NCBI GenBank assembly: GCA_046729975.1
Contig: JBKPHS010000185.1
Location: 1 to 6,596 of the forward strand
Direction of reading: 5' to 3'
Source of the DNA: JBKPHS01 sp046729975
Lineage (GTDB): Bacteria > Actinomycetota > Thermoleophilia > Solirubrobacterales > Thermoleophilaceae
Length of the DNA stretch: 6,596 nucleotides
The translations under genes and the position numbers were made by a program. Below are positions 1-5,600 of this stretch, piece after piece (the first letter of the stretch is position 1; the number at the start of each line of letters is the position of its first letter). Below the pieces are notes generated by a model, which worked only from the letters and a program-made list of their open reading frames with translations, was not told where the DNA came from and ran no database searches.

Positions 1-761
1 CGGTGGCTTTGCCAATTGATTGGCAAACGGTCGAGCTGGTCTGGGGCCCCCACGGCTACCCGGCGAGCCCCGCCTACCGCGACTACCACGGCCGCACGCT
101 CCACGACTTGAAGCCCTGGAGCATCGCCGGCGAGCCCTACCGCCGCGACGCCGCGCTCGCCCTCGCCCGCGAGCACGCGCGCGACTTCGTCGGCCGCGTC
201 GGCTCGCGGCTCGACGCCTATCGCCACGAGCGCCGCCGGCCCGGCCTCGTCTGCTGCGCCCTCGACGCCGAGCTGATCGGCCACTGGTGGTACGAGGGCA
301 CCGACTGGCTGCGCTTCGTCCTCGACGAGGCGCGCGTGGCCGGCCTCGAGCTCGTCACGCTGCCAGCGGCCCTGGAGGCCGTGGAGCCGGTCGAGCGTCC
401 GCTCGCGGCCTCCGCCTGGGGGCGCCCGAAGGACCTCAGCATCTGGGACTCGCCACGGGTGGCCGAGTTCCCGGTGCGCGCTCGACGGGCGGAGCTGCGC
501 ACGCTCGCGGCGGCGTCGCGGCCCGGCGCGCGCGGTCCCGCGCTCGAGCGCGCCGCCCGCGAGCTGCTCGCCCTGCAGGCCAGCGACTGGGCTTTCCAGG
601 CGACGCACGAGCTGGCCGCCGACTATCCGCAGCGGCGCGTCCGTGGCCACGAGGAGCAGCTCGACGCTGCGCTCGGGGCTCTGAAAGACTCCCGCCCTGC
701 CCAGGACGCGTCGCTCCGGAACCTTGCCCCGAACCTGGACCTGACTCCTCTACTGATCTGA
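1..761 (+). CDS. GH57 alpha-1,4-glucan branching enzyme, C-terminal part (5' truncated)
   Basis: The reading frame is open to the left edge (first full codon at 3), so only about 252 C-terminal residues are present. Seen: a GYPASPAYRDYH segment (residues 18-29 from the edge), the ALDAELIGHWWYEG block (86-99) in which D88 aligns with the catalytic acid of GH57 branching enzymes, ASAWGRPKDLSIW (136-148), which matches the aromatic W..G..W loop, and a C-terminal helical part with LQASDWAFQ (191-199). These are hallmarks of the DUF1957/AmyC-type GH57 branching enzymes, which cut an alpha-1,4 chain and re-attach it as an alpha-1,6 branch in the cytoplasm. The catalytic nucleophile Glu lies upstream, outside the window. 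The stop TGA overlaps the next gene's ATG by one base, so the two are almost certainly co-translated. Mycobacterial Rv3031 is the closest named relative I can suggest. Confidence 0.9.
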   Translation, partial: VALPIDWQTVELVWGPHGYPASPAYRDYHGRTLHDLKPWSIAGEPYRRDAALALAREHARDFVGRVGSRLDAYRHERRRPGLVCCALDAELIGHWWYEGTDWLRFVLDEARVAGLELVTLPAALEAVEPVERPLAASAWGRPKDLSIWDSPRVAEFPVRARRAELRTLAAASRPGARGPALERAARELLALQASDWAFQATHELAADYPQRRVRGHEEQLDAALGALKDSRPAQDASLRNLAPNLDLTPLLI

Positions 762-1948
762 TGCGAGTCCTGATCCTCTCGTGGGAGTACCCGCCGCTGA
801 TCGAGGGCGGCCTGGCGCGGCACGTGCGCAAGCTGTCCGAGAACCTCGCGCGCCAGGACGTGGACGTGCACGTGCTCACGCGCGGGATGGAGGAGTCGCC
901 CGCCGAGGAGGAGGTCGAGGGCGTGATCGTCCAGCGCGTGCGTGAGCCGGAGCGCCCGCGGGAGCTCGGCGAGTTCGTCACCTGGGTCGAGCACATGAAC
1001 GCGGACATGCTCGCGGCGGGCGTGGAGCTCGGCGATCGCTACGCCTTCGACGTCGTGCACGGCCACGACTGGCTCGTTGCCGTCGCCGGCGACCACCTCG
1101 CCAAGCGCTTCCGCTGCCCGCTCGCCGTGACGATTCATGCGACCGAGTACGGCCGCCACCAGGGCTGGGTGGACGAGCACCCGCAGTCGCACATACACGG
1201 CGTCGAGAGGTGGATGGCAAACCGCGCCGAGCGGGTGATCACGTGCTCGGCGTACATGCGCGATCACGTCGCCGACATATACGGCCTCGACGAGCGTCGC
1301 ATCGCGGTGATCGCGAACGGGATCGACCCGTCGGAGCTCGTGCCGGTCGAGGACCTGGATGCGCTCCGGGCGCGGTTCGCCGCTCCCGACCAGCGGCTGG
1401 TCCTGCTGGTAGGGCGGCTCGTCTACGAAAAGGGCTTCCAGCTCGCGCTCGAGGCGCTGCCGGGGCTGATCTCCCGGCTCGGTGACGTGCGCTTCGTCGT
1501 CGCGGGCTCCGGCACGCACGAGCAGGAGCTGAAGGCGCAGGCTGCCGAGCTCGGCCTGCTGGAGCACGGGACGTTCCTCGGCTGGATCGGCGACGACGTG
1601 CTGCACTCGCTCTACCGCATCGCCGACCTCACGGTCGTGCCGTCGATCTACGAGCCATTCGGGCTGGTCGCTCTCGAGGCGATGGCGTCCGGCTGCCCTT
1701 GCCTGGTCGCCGACACCGGCGGCCTGCGCGAGGTGGTGCCGAACGAGGCGGTGGGGCTCCGGTTCCGCTCGCGAGATCCCGAGTCGCTCGGGCAGATGGC
1801 CGAGCGCCTGCTCACCGACGCCGCGCTGCGCGACAGGCTCGTTGCCGAGGCCTCCGAGCACGTCCTCGGCTTCGACTGGGCCGACGTCGCCCGTCAGGTC
1901 GGCGCCGTATACGGGGAGCTGGCCGCGCCCGTCTCGCAGCGCGTCTGA
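761..1948 (+). CDS. GT4 family alpha-glucosyltransferase (glycogen synthase type, Rv3032-like)
   Basis: A 395-residue protein of usual GT4 length. The N-terminal Rossmann half begins MRVLILSWEYPP with the glycine loop EGGLARH (15-21), then VHGHDW (99-104) and TIHATEYGRH (124-133). The C-terminal nucleotide-sugar half has NGID (186-189), GRLVYEKG (218-225, with the R/K pair that contacts the diphosphate) and EPFGLVALE (298-306), the E-x7-E signature of retaining GT-B enzymes. This pattern closely follows mycobacterial Rv3032, an alpha-1,4-glucosyltransferase of methylglucose lipopolysaccharide and glycogen synthesis using UDP- or ADP-glucose; donor and final product here are inference. The ATG at 761 is chosen because homology begins exactly there and it overlaps the upstream stop. 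The same frame stays open back to 20, but that part lies over the GH57 gene and is low-complexity Arg/Ala/Pro. Confidence 0.93.
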   Translation: MRVLILSWEYPPLIEGGLARHVRKLSENLARQDVDVHVLTRGMEESPAEEEVEGVIVQRVREPERPRELGEFVTWVEHMNADMLAAGVELGDRYAFDVVHGHDWLVAVAGDHLAKRFRCPLAVTIHATEYGRHQGWVDEHPQSHIHGVERWMANRAERVITCSAYMRDHVADIYGLDERRIAVIANGIDPSELVPVEDLDALRARFAAPDQRLVLLVGRLVYEKGFQLALEALPGLISRLGDVRFVVAGSGTHEQELKAQAAELGLLEHGTFLGWIGDDVLHSLYRIADLTVVPSIYEPFGLVALEAMASGCPCLVADTGGLREVVPNEAVGLRFRSRDPESLGQMAERLLTDAALRDRLVAEASEHVLGFDWADVARQVGAVYGELAAPVSQRV

Positions 1949-1975
1949 GGATCCAGGCTAGGCGGCCGGTGGCCA

Positions 1976-2000
1976 CCCGCGGGCTGGGGGGTCCCGCGGG
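1976..2000. terminator. Candidate GC-rich terminator hairpin after the GT4 gene
   Basis: CCCGCGGG (1976-1983) and CCCGCGGG (1993-2000) are identical self-complementary octamers, so they form an 8-bp stem around a 9-nt loop rich in G. The stem starts 27 nt after the GT4 stop. There is no T-tract, as is common in high-GC actinobacteria, so termination is inferred from position and stem strength only. Confidence 0.35.
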
Positions 2001-2015
2001 CGGCGCCGACCGGGG

Positions 2016-2098
2016 CCGGGACCGCGGCCGCCGCATGGGGGAGCGACGCGGCGCCGGAGCTCTTGTCACGCGCAAGCTACGGGCTCGCGCGGTCCCGG
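2016..2098. other. Branched inverted-repeat structure (possible structured RNA)
   Basis: CCGGGACCGCG (2016-2026) is perfectly complementary to CGCGGTCCCGG (2088-2098). Inside, CGCCGC (2029-2034) pairs with GCGGCG (2048-2053), and GAGC (2057-2060) with GCTC (2083-2086), enclosing CTTG/CAAG (2062-2065 and 2073-2076) with a 7-nt loop. The whole could fold as a three-way junction of 83 nt. The strand cannot be decided because the outer stem is perfect on both. It lacks tRNA features (7-bp acceptor stem, T-loop consensus). High GC makes chance stems likely, so this is a candidate only. Confidence 0.25.
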
Positions 2099-2107
2099 GA
2101 CAGGCGG

Positions 2108-2134
2108 TTTCCCACACCATCGTGGTGCGGGAAG
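2108..2134 (-). terminator. Candidate terminator hairpin after the acyltransferase gene
   Basis: CCCACACCA (2111-2119) faces TGGTGCGGG (2123-2131) around the 3-nt loop TCG, extended by TTT/AAG (2108-2110 and 2132-2134). Read on the minus strand the single A:C mismatch becomes a G:U pair, so the stem is continuous (12 bp) only in the direction of the acyltransferase transcript, whose stop codon ends at 2170. No T-tract follows. Confidence 0.4.
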
Positions 2135-2169
2135 GGCCACATTCCGGACCACCCGCTTGGGGCCGAGCC

Positions 2170-2865
2170 CTACTCGAAGCGGAGGGTCTTCGGCTCCTCA
2201 CGCATCCGGATCACCTTCGCGGGTACGCCGCCGACGACCGCGTTCGCCGGCACGTCCTTGGTCACGACCGAGAGGCTGCCGATCACCGCGTTGTCGCCGA
2301 TAGTCACGCCACGCAGGATGCAGGCTCCGTAGCCGATCCAGACGTTGTTGCCCACCTGCACGTCGCGCTTGTAGATCCCCTGGAGCCGGATCGGCCGCTC
2401 GACCTCGACCGTACCGTGGTCGAAGTCGATGAACATGGCGCGGTCGGCGACCACGCACTCGCGCCCGATCGATACGCGCTGGTAGGCCGAGATCGTGCAC
2501 TCCTGCCCGAGCACCGTCTTCGCCCCGATCGAGACGACGCCTTCGTGGCAGCGGATCTTCGTTCCCTCACCGAGCCACGACCAGCGTCCCAGCTCGACGC
2601 GCGCGTCCCTGCCGATCTGGAGCGTCACGTGAGGGCCGATGAAGGCCAGGCCGTCGAGGCTGAGCCTGCGGCCGTACGGCGTGAGGAACCGCCTGCGCAG
2701 CAGCCGCAGCACGAGACGCCCGTACTTGAGGTTGAGCATCCCGTGGCGCCGCATGAAGCGCAGCAGGGTTAGCGGCCCGCCATGCAGCGGAGCCGGCGGC
2801 CGGCGGATCTCCGACGGCGCGGCGGAGGCGGTCTCGCTCGCCGGCGGCGCTTCGACGGGCTTCAT
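2170..2865 (-). CDS. Left-handed beta-helix (hexapeptide-repeat) acyltransferase
   Basis: A 231-residue protein. Residues 1-30 are Pro/Ala-rich and probably disordered; 32-62 is a basic, possibly membrane-apposed helix (LLRFMRR to LRLLRRRFL); hexapeptide turns run from about 72 to 215 (FIGPHV, VSIGAK, VSIGRE, VQVGNNVWIG, VTIGDNAVIG), ending in VVTKDVPANAVVGGVPAKVIR, the classic C-terminus of maltose/WbbJ-type O-acetyltransferases. H150 in FIDFDH (145-150) is the candidate catalytic His. The family moves an acetyl or short acyl group from acyl-CoA to a sugar hydroxyl; the acceptor is unknown. Possible acceptors are a surface polysaccharide or the glucan made by the neighbouring convergent genes, but that link is inference. 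The ATG at 2865 has no Shine-Dalgarno but has TATCAT 9 nt upstream. Later ATGs (residues 38, 43) are alternatives. Confidence 0.88.
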   Translation of the reverse strand: MKPVEAPPASETASAAPSEIRRPPAPLHGGPLTLLRFMRRHGMLNLKYGRLVLRLLRRRFLTPYGRRLSLDGLAFIGPHVTLQIGRDARVELGRWSWLGEGTKIRCHEGVVSIGAKTVLGQECTISAYQRVSIGRECVVADRAMFIDFDHGTVEVERPIRLQGIYKRDVQVGNNVWIGYGACILRGVTIGDNAVIGSLSVVTKDVPANAVVGGVPAKVIRMREEPKTLRFE

Positions 2866-2874
2866 CGCGGCCCG

Positions 2875-2880
2875 ATGATA
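2875..2880 (-). promoter_or_regulatory. Putative -10 box (TATCAT) for the acyltransferase gene
   Basis: TATCAT lies on the minus strand with 9 nt between it and the ATG at 2865. It fits TANNNT, and the start would fall at or within a few bases of the transcript 5' end. No clear -35 is seen. Confidence 0.35.
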
Positions 2881-2900
2881 GGTCCGGCCGGCGGCGGCGG

Positions 2901-3326
2901 TCAGGCGCCGTCCGGCAGGTGCTTGCTCTCCCAGGGCGAGATCTCGAACGCGACTCCCCGCTCGGCGCCGAAGCTCAGCACCGTCGTGCCCGCGCTCCTG
3001 CCGACTGCGGCCCGTACGAGCGCCGGGTCGCGAACGAACACCAGCGTGCCCTCGGGGGCGTCGATCTCCTCGCCTCCGATGGTGAAGACGGCGTTGCCGC
3101 GGGCGACGTAGTACAGCTCCTCGTGGCGCTGGGCCCCCGGCTCGTTGCGCTCGTCGTGCTCCTCGATCGCCTCACCTCCGTCCTCGCGCGCGACCCAAGC
3201 GTTGACCCCGAACGCGCCCACGCCCAGGCGGTGCCGGACCGGCCGCCACTCGGCCTCGCCGGCGTCCGGCTCGACGACCGGCTCGATCTCGTCGATGTGC
3301 GCTGTGCGGAAGCCCGTGTCGCTCAT
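2901..3326 (-). CDS. Small single-domain cupin protein
   Basis: 141 residues with one cupin barrel. Motif 1 is recognisable in QRHEELYYVARGNAVFTIGGEEIDA (66-90; H68, E70, G77) and motif 2 in PEGTLVFV (91-98). The two-His HxH of metal cupins is absent and the motif-2 His position is V96, so a normal metal site is doubtful; H57, H68 and E70 are the only candidate ligands. The protein is cytoplasmic, with no signal peptide. Substrate unknown: binding, isomerase or regulatory roles are all possible, and no function is assigned. The ATG at 3326 was chosen over an ATG at 3362 because it has a strong Shine-Dalgarno (AGGTGAGA) at good spacing. It lies 73 nt after the epimerase stop and 35 nt before the acyltransferase start, so an operon of these three is plausible. 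Confidence 0.82.
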   Translation of the reverse strand: MSDTGFRTAHIDEIEPVVEPDAGEAEWRPVRHRLGVGAFGVNAWVAREDGGEAIEEHDERNEPGAQRHEELYYVARGNAVFTIGGEEIDAPEGTLVFVRDPALVRAAVGRSAGTTVLSFGAERGVAFEISPWESKHLPDGA

Positions 3327-3328
3327 GT

Positions 3329-3387
3329 TCTCACCTTCTATCGGGGTTTGCCGGTGCGCCACCAGTAAACCAGATTTGCAGGTGAGA
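3329..3387 (-). promoter_or_regulatory. Cupin leader: Shine-Dalgarno sequestered by 8-bp complement
   Basis: On the minus strand the cupin ribosome site AGGTGAGA (3336-3329), two bases before ATG, is perfectly complementary to TCTCACCT (3387-3380). The 43 nt between them can form a nested hairpin: GGTTT/AAACC (3371-3367 and 3349-3345), then GGTG/CACC (3363-3360 and 3356-3353) with a GCG loop. TCTCACCT lies 12 nt after the epimerase stop, where a terminating ribosome would sit close by. Translational coupling, a thermometer or a ligand-controlled switch would all fit. No known riboswitch consensus is recognised. Confidence 0.4.
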
Positions 3388-3399
3388 GTGGATCCAGGC

Positions 3400-4338
3400 T
3401 TAGCCGAGGGCCTCGCGGAAGCCCTTGCGCCATGTCGTCCAGCCCGGCTCCCAGCCGAGCTCCGCCTTCGCCTTCGCGTTCACGGCGCCGCGCTGCTCTG
3501 TCATCACGATCACCGCGACGCGTCCGGCCACGAGCAGCGCCAGCAGCTTCGGCACCCGCCGGGCCGGCGCCGCGCCGAGCGCGTCGGCATAGACGGGCAG
3601 CCAGTCGCGCACGCGCGCGGGGTCCTCGTCAACGACGTTGTAGATGCCCGGCGCTCCGCGCTCGACGGCGGCGACCGTGGCGTTTGCCGCGTCGTCGACG
3701 TGCACGAACGAGAACCAGCCCTGGCCGGAGCCGACGATCGGATAACGCCGCCGCCGCACCATCTCCGCGATGCTGCCGTCGCTCGCGAACCACGTGCCCG
3801 GTCCGTAGAGGTAGCCGTAGCGGAGAATGACCCCCTCGAGGCCCTCCTGTCCTGTCACCGTCTGCTCGAGCACCTGCACGGCCTCGATGCTCCGGCGCCA
3901 GGGGAAGGGCGCGTCGAGGTAGAGCGGGTCGTCCTCCTGTTTGACGGCGGTGGCACGAGGCGCGTAGACAGAGGCGATGCTCTGCGCGACGACGCGGCGG
4001 GCGCCGGCGTCGCGCGCCGCGTCCACAAGGTTGACCACGCCCTCACTGCGCAGTCGGTCGTGGCGCGCGAACTGCTCCCGGAGCTTGCGCGGGTTCACGG
4101 CCCGCGGCATGTCCGTCAGCTCGTTCACGACGACCTCGGGCGAGGACGCGGCGATCACCTCACGCAGGCGCTCGCGGTCGAACGCGTCGGCGATCACGGG
4201 CTCCGCGCCGGCCTCCCGCAGAGCGGGGGTCTTCGACTCCGAGCGCGTCATGCCGGTCACCTCGTGGCCCGCCGCGACGAGCTTCGGGACGAGCGAACGG
4301 CCGATCACGCCGGTCGCTCCGGCGACGAAGACCCTCAT
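3400..4338 (-). CDS. NAD-dependent epimerase/dehydratase-family protein (atypical extended SDR)
   Basis: 312 residues. The N-terminus MRVFVAGATGVIG carries the dinucleotide-binding GxxGxxG (G7, G10, G13), with VVVNEL (69-74) and SIASVY (120-125) as in extended short-chain dehydrogenases/reductases; ILRYGYLYGPGT (171-182), FVHVDDAANA (211-220) and IYNVVDEDP (232-240) complete the epimerase pattern. Where the family normally has catalytic YxxxK, this protein reads PWRRSIEAV (146-154), with W147 and I151 in place of Tyr and Lys, so classical hydride-transfer chemistry is doubtful. Substrate unknown, possibly a nucleotide sugar or a small molecule. The ATG at 4338 is chosen because the Rossmann beta-strand begins there; the frame continues upstream but that part is low-complexity. 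Only a weak GGGA lies 9 nt ahead. First gene of the likely epimerase-cupin-acyltransferase unit, divergent from meaB. Confidence 0.85.
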   Translation of the reverse strand: MRVFVAGATGVIGRSLVPKLVAAGHEVTGMTRSESKTPALREAGAEPVIADAFDRERLREVIAASSPEVVVNELTDMPRAVNPRKLREQFARHDRLRSEGVVNLVDAARDAGARRVVAQSIASVYAPRATAVKQEDDPLYLDAPFPWRRSIEAVQVLEQTVTGQEGLEGVILRYGYLYGPGTWFASDGSIAEMVRRRRYPIVGSGQGWFSFVHVDDAANATVAAVERGAPGIYNVVDEDPARVRDWLPVYADALGAAPARRVPKLLALLVAGRVAVIVMTEQRGAVNAKAKAELGWEPGWTTWRKGFREALG

Positions 4339-4514
4339 GGTGAGATGTCCCGGCGGGGGATTGGGCGGGGACTCAAGTTCGCTTCGCGTCAGTGAACGTG
4401 AAGGTGGGCGCGCGTCCTTGGCGCGCCGCAACAATAGCCGACAAGCTGGCCAGCCAGCCAGAACCGTTGCACCCGGGCTTTCGCAGTCTGCGTGGTCCGT
4501 AGGATTCGCCGCCC
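4339..4514. other. Divergent promoter region between epimerase and meaB
   Basis: 176 bases with no gene. Seen: a 7-bp hairpin GGCGCGC/GCGCGCC (4407-4427, 7-nt loop), a 10-bp palindrome GCTGGCCAGC (4445-4454) running into three CCAG repeats (4450-4461), a short palindrome CGCAGTCTGCG (4482-4492), and TAGGAT (4500-4505) just before meaB. No convincing promoter for the epimerase was found. Confidence 0.5.
4500..4505 (+). promoter_or_regulatory. Putative -10 box (TAGGAT) for meaB
   Basis: TAGGAT ends 9 nt before the GTG start. Its first three bases are also an in-frame TAG, so GTG at 4515 is the earliest possible start in this frame. AGGA within it sits 10 nt from the GTG, too far for a normal Shine-Dalgarno, so a leaderless or near-leaderless transcript is the simpler reading. 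The palindrome CGCAGTCTGCG lies just upstream. Confidence 0.35.
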
Positions 4515-5471
4515 GTGGCAGTCCCCGGCCGCACAGCCGCAGAGCTCAGCGAGCGCCTGCTCGCGGGCGACAAGCGCGCCCTGGCGCGCGCGATCTCACT
4601 GGTCGAGAACGACGATCCGGAGGGTTGGGCGCTGGTCCGCGAGGTCTACCCGCGGACCGGCAGGGCGGCGATGGTCGGCTTCACGGGGCCGCCGGGCGTC
4701 GGCAAGTCCACGTTGATCGGCGTCCTCGTCAAGCACGCCCGCGAGCACGACCGCACGGTGGCCGTGCTGTCGATCGACCCCACGTCGCCGTTCACGCAGG
4801 GAGCTCTGCTCGGCGACCGCATCCGCCTCTCCGACCACTTCCTCGATCCCGGCGTCTTCATCCGATCGATGGCCACGCGCGGGTCGCTCGGCGGGCTCAG
4901 CGAGGCGGCGCTCCAGGCGGCGCTGCTGATGGACGCGGCAGGCAAGGACGACGTCCTCCTCGAGACGGTCGGCGTCGGCCAGGCGGAGGTCGACATCATC
5001 GACCACGCCGACACCGTGGTGCTCGTCCTGATGCCCGGCTCGGGCGACTCGATCCAGGCGCTCAAGGCCGGGGTGATGGAGATCCCGGACGTGATCGTGG
5101 TCAACAAGGCGGACCACGCGCTCACCGACACGATGATCCGCGAGATCCGCGGCGTGCTCTCGCTCGGCCCGCAGGAGGGCTGGCGGGTCCCGATCGTGCG
5201 CACAGAGGCGGTGCGGGGCGAGGGCATCGAGGAGCTGGCGGAGAAGATCGCCGAGCACCGCGCCCACATCGAGGCCGAGGGCACGCTCGCCGAGCGCCGC
5301 CGCCGCAATCTCATGAACGAGGTGATCGGGCTCGCGGCCTACCGGCTCCGCCGGCAGCTCGAGGATTCGGTGCGCGAGGATCCGGAGGTGCAGCAGCTGC
5401 TCGACGAGGTGGTGGCGCGGCGGCTCGACCCCGCGACCGCGGCGGCCAGGCTGCTCGAGCGCGAGGACTAG
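4515..5471 (+). CDS. meaB: MeaB/ArgK-type GTPase, chaperone of adenosylcobalamin-dependent acyl-CoA mutase
   Basis: 318 residues, full family length. An N-terminal helical part (1-50) precedes the G domain: Walker A GPPGVGKST (58-66), SIDPTSPFTQGALLGDRIR (86-104, the conserved switch region), FIRSMATRGSLGGLS (115-129), ETVGVGQAE (150-158, G3) and NKAD (197-200, G4). The C-terminal helices (about 240-318) form the dimerisation arm. Known for the family: it binds methylmalonyl-CoA mutase (or isobutyryl-/ethylmalonyl-type mutases), and GTP hydrolysis gates delivery of adenosylcobalamin and removal of damaged cofactor. No mutase gene is visible here, so the partner must be encoded outside the window. 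The GTG start is forced by an in-frame stop at 4500. The TAG stop is followed 26 nt later by a strong hairpin. Confidence 0.95.
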   Translation: MAVPGRTAAELSERLLAGDKRALARAISLVENDDPEGWALVREVYPRTGRAAMVGFTGPPGVGKSTLIGVLVKHAREHDRTVAVLSIDPTSPFTQGALLGDRIRLSDHFLDPGVFIRSMATRGSLGGLSEAALQAALLMDAAGKDDVLLETVGVGQAEVDIIDHADTVVLVLMPGSGDSIQALKAGVMEIPDVIVVNKADHALTDTMIREIRGVLSLGPQEGWRVPIVRTEAVRGEGIEELAEKIAEHRAHIEAEGTLAERRRRNLMNEVIGLAAYRLRRQLEDSVREDPEVQQLLDEVVARRLDPATAAARLLERED

Positions 5472-5497
5472 CTGCGGCGGCTCGCAGCGCGCTTCGT

Positions 5498-5534
5498 TGA
5501 ACGATTTGGCCCCCGTAGGGGCCACAATCGTTCA
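5498..5534. terminator. Strong hairpin after meaB (terminator or attenuator)
   Basis: TGAACGATTTGGCCCC (5498-5513) pairs with 5518-5534 (GGGGCCA, a bulged C at 5525, then AATCGTTCA): 16 base pairs, one bulge and the 4-nt loop CGTA. It is the strongest stem I found in the window and is not GC-only, so base composition does not explain it. It begins 26 nt after the meaB stop. No T-tract follows on either strand, so it may be a bulky actinobacterial terminator, a 3'-end stabiliser, or an attenuator ahead of the next gene. Confidence 0.5.
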
Positions 5535-5569
5535 CTGAGGGGACGCGCGGCCCACGCGACTGGCCGCGA

Positions 5570-5585
5570 ATTAGGGTTCCCTAAT
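5570..5585. promoter_or_regulatory. 16-bp palindromic operator candidate upstream of the phosphodiesterase gene
   Basis: ATTAGGG (5570-5576), TT, CCCTAAT (5579-5585) is a perfect 7+7 palindrome, AT-containing in otherwise GC-rich DNA. It ends on the first base of TAGGAT (5585-5590), the putative -10 box, so a bound dimeric regulator would block the promoter. The outer TTAGG...CCTAA resembles halves of DtxR/IdeR-type sites, but spacing and centre differ, so no regulator is assigned. Confidence 0.4.
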
Positions 5586-5590
5586 AGGAT
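5585..5590 (+). promoter_or_regulatory. Putative -10 box (TAGGAT) for the phosphodiesterase gene
   Basis: TAGGAT lies 10 nt before the ATG at 5601 and is the same hexamer found before meaB. If it is the -10, the alternative ATG at 5589 lies inside the promoter and cannot be the start. No clear -35 is seen. Confidence 0.35.
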
Positions 5591-5600
5591 GCCGCCCCGG

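Larger units (their letters stand above)
1949..2169. other. Convergent intergenic region with three inverted repeats
   Basis: This gap of about 220 bases lies between the converging GT4 (+) and acyltransferase (-) genes. I find no credible coding frame in it. It holds a GC hairpin (1976-2000), an 11-bp inverted repeat enclosing two smaller stems (2016-2098), and a third hairpin (2108-2134). It presumably terminates transcription from both sides and may also encode a structured RNA. Confidence 0.6.

Noticed and set aside
20..760. Extension of the GT4 frame upstream, giving a 642-residue protein
   Set aside because: The added part is Arg/Ala/Pro-rich with no family features and lies out of frame over a clear GH57 enzyme; GT4 homology starts exactly at ATG 761.
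623..1861. Long minus-strand open frame (412 codons) opposite the GT4 gene
   Set aside because: A GC-rich antisense shadow; its translation has no recognisable motif, while the plus strand has full GT4 signatures.
2016..2098. tRNA gene in the convergent gap (83 nt, closed ends)
   Set aside because: An 11-bp closing stem, no D- or T-loop consensus and no anticodon arm of the right shape.
1949..3400. Direct repeat GGATCCAGGCT at 1949-1959 and 3390-3400, each beside a stop codon
   Set aside because: An 11-base match is expected several times by chance in a window this size; no target duplications or element lie between the copies.
3145..4395. Plus-strand open frame (416 codons) opposite the cupin and epimerase
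   Set aside because: Spans two well-supported minus-strand genes and their gap, with no recognisable domain.
4450..4461. Three tandem CCAG units
   Set aside because: Too short to be a meaningful repeat array or phase-variation tract; noted only within the divergent gap.
4596..5525. Long minus-strand open frame (309 codons) opposite meaB
   Set aside because: Shadow of meaB; His/Asp/Arg/Leu-rich translation with no family features.
5571..5584. TTAGGG/CCCTAA as telomere-like repeats
   Set aside because: A single copy of each, arranged as one palindrome in a bacterial promoter region; an operator reading fits better.
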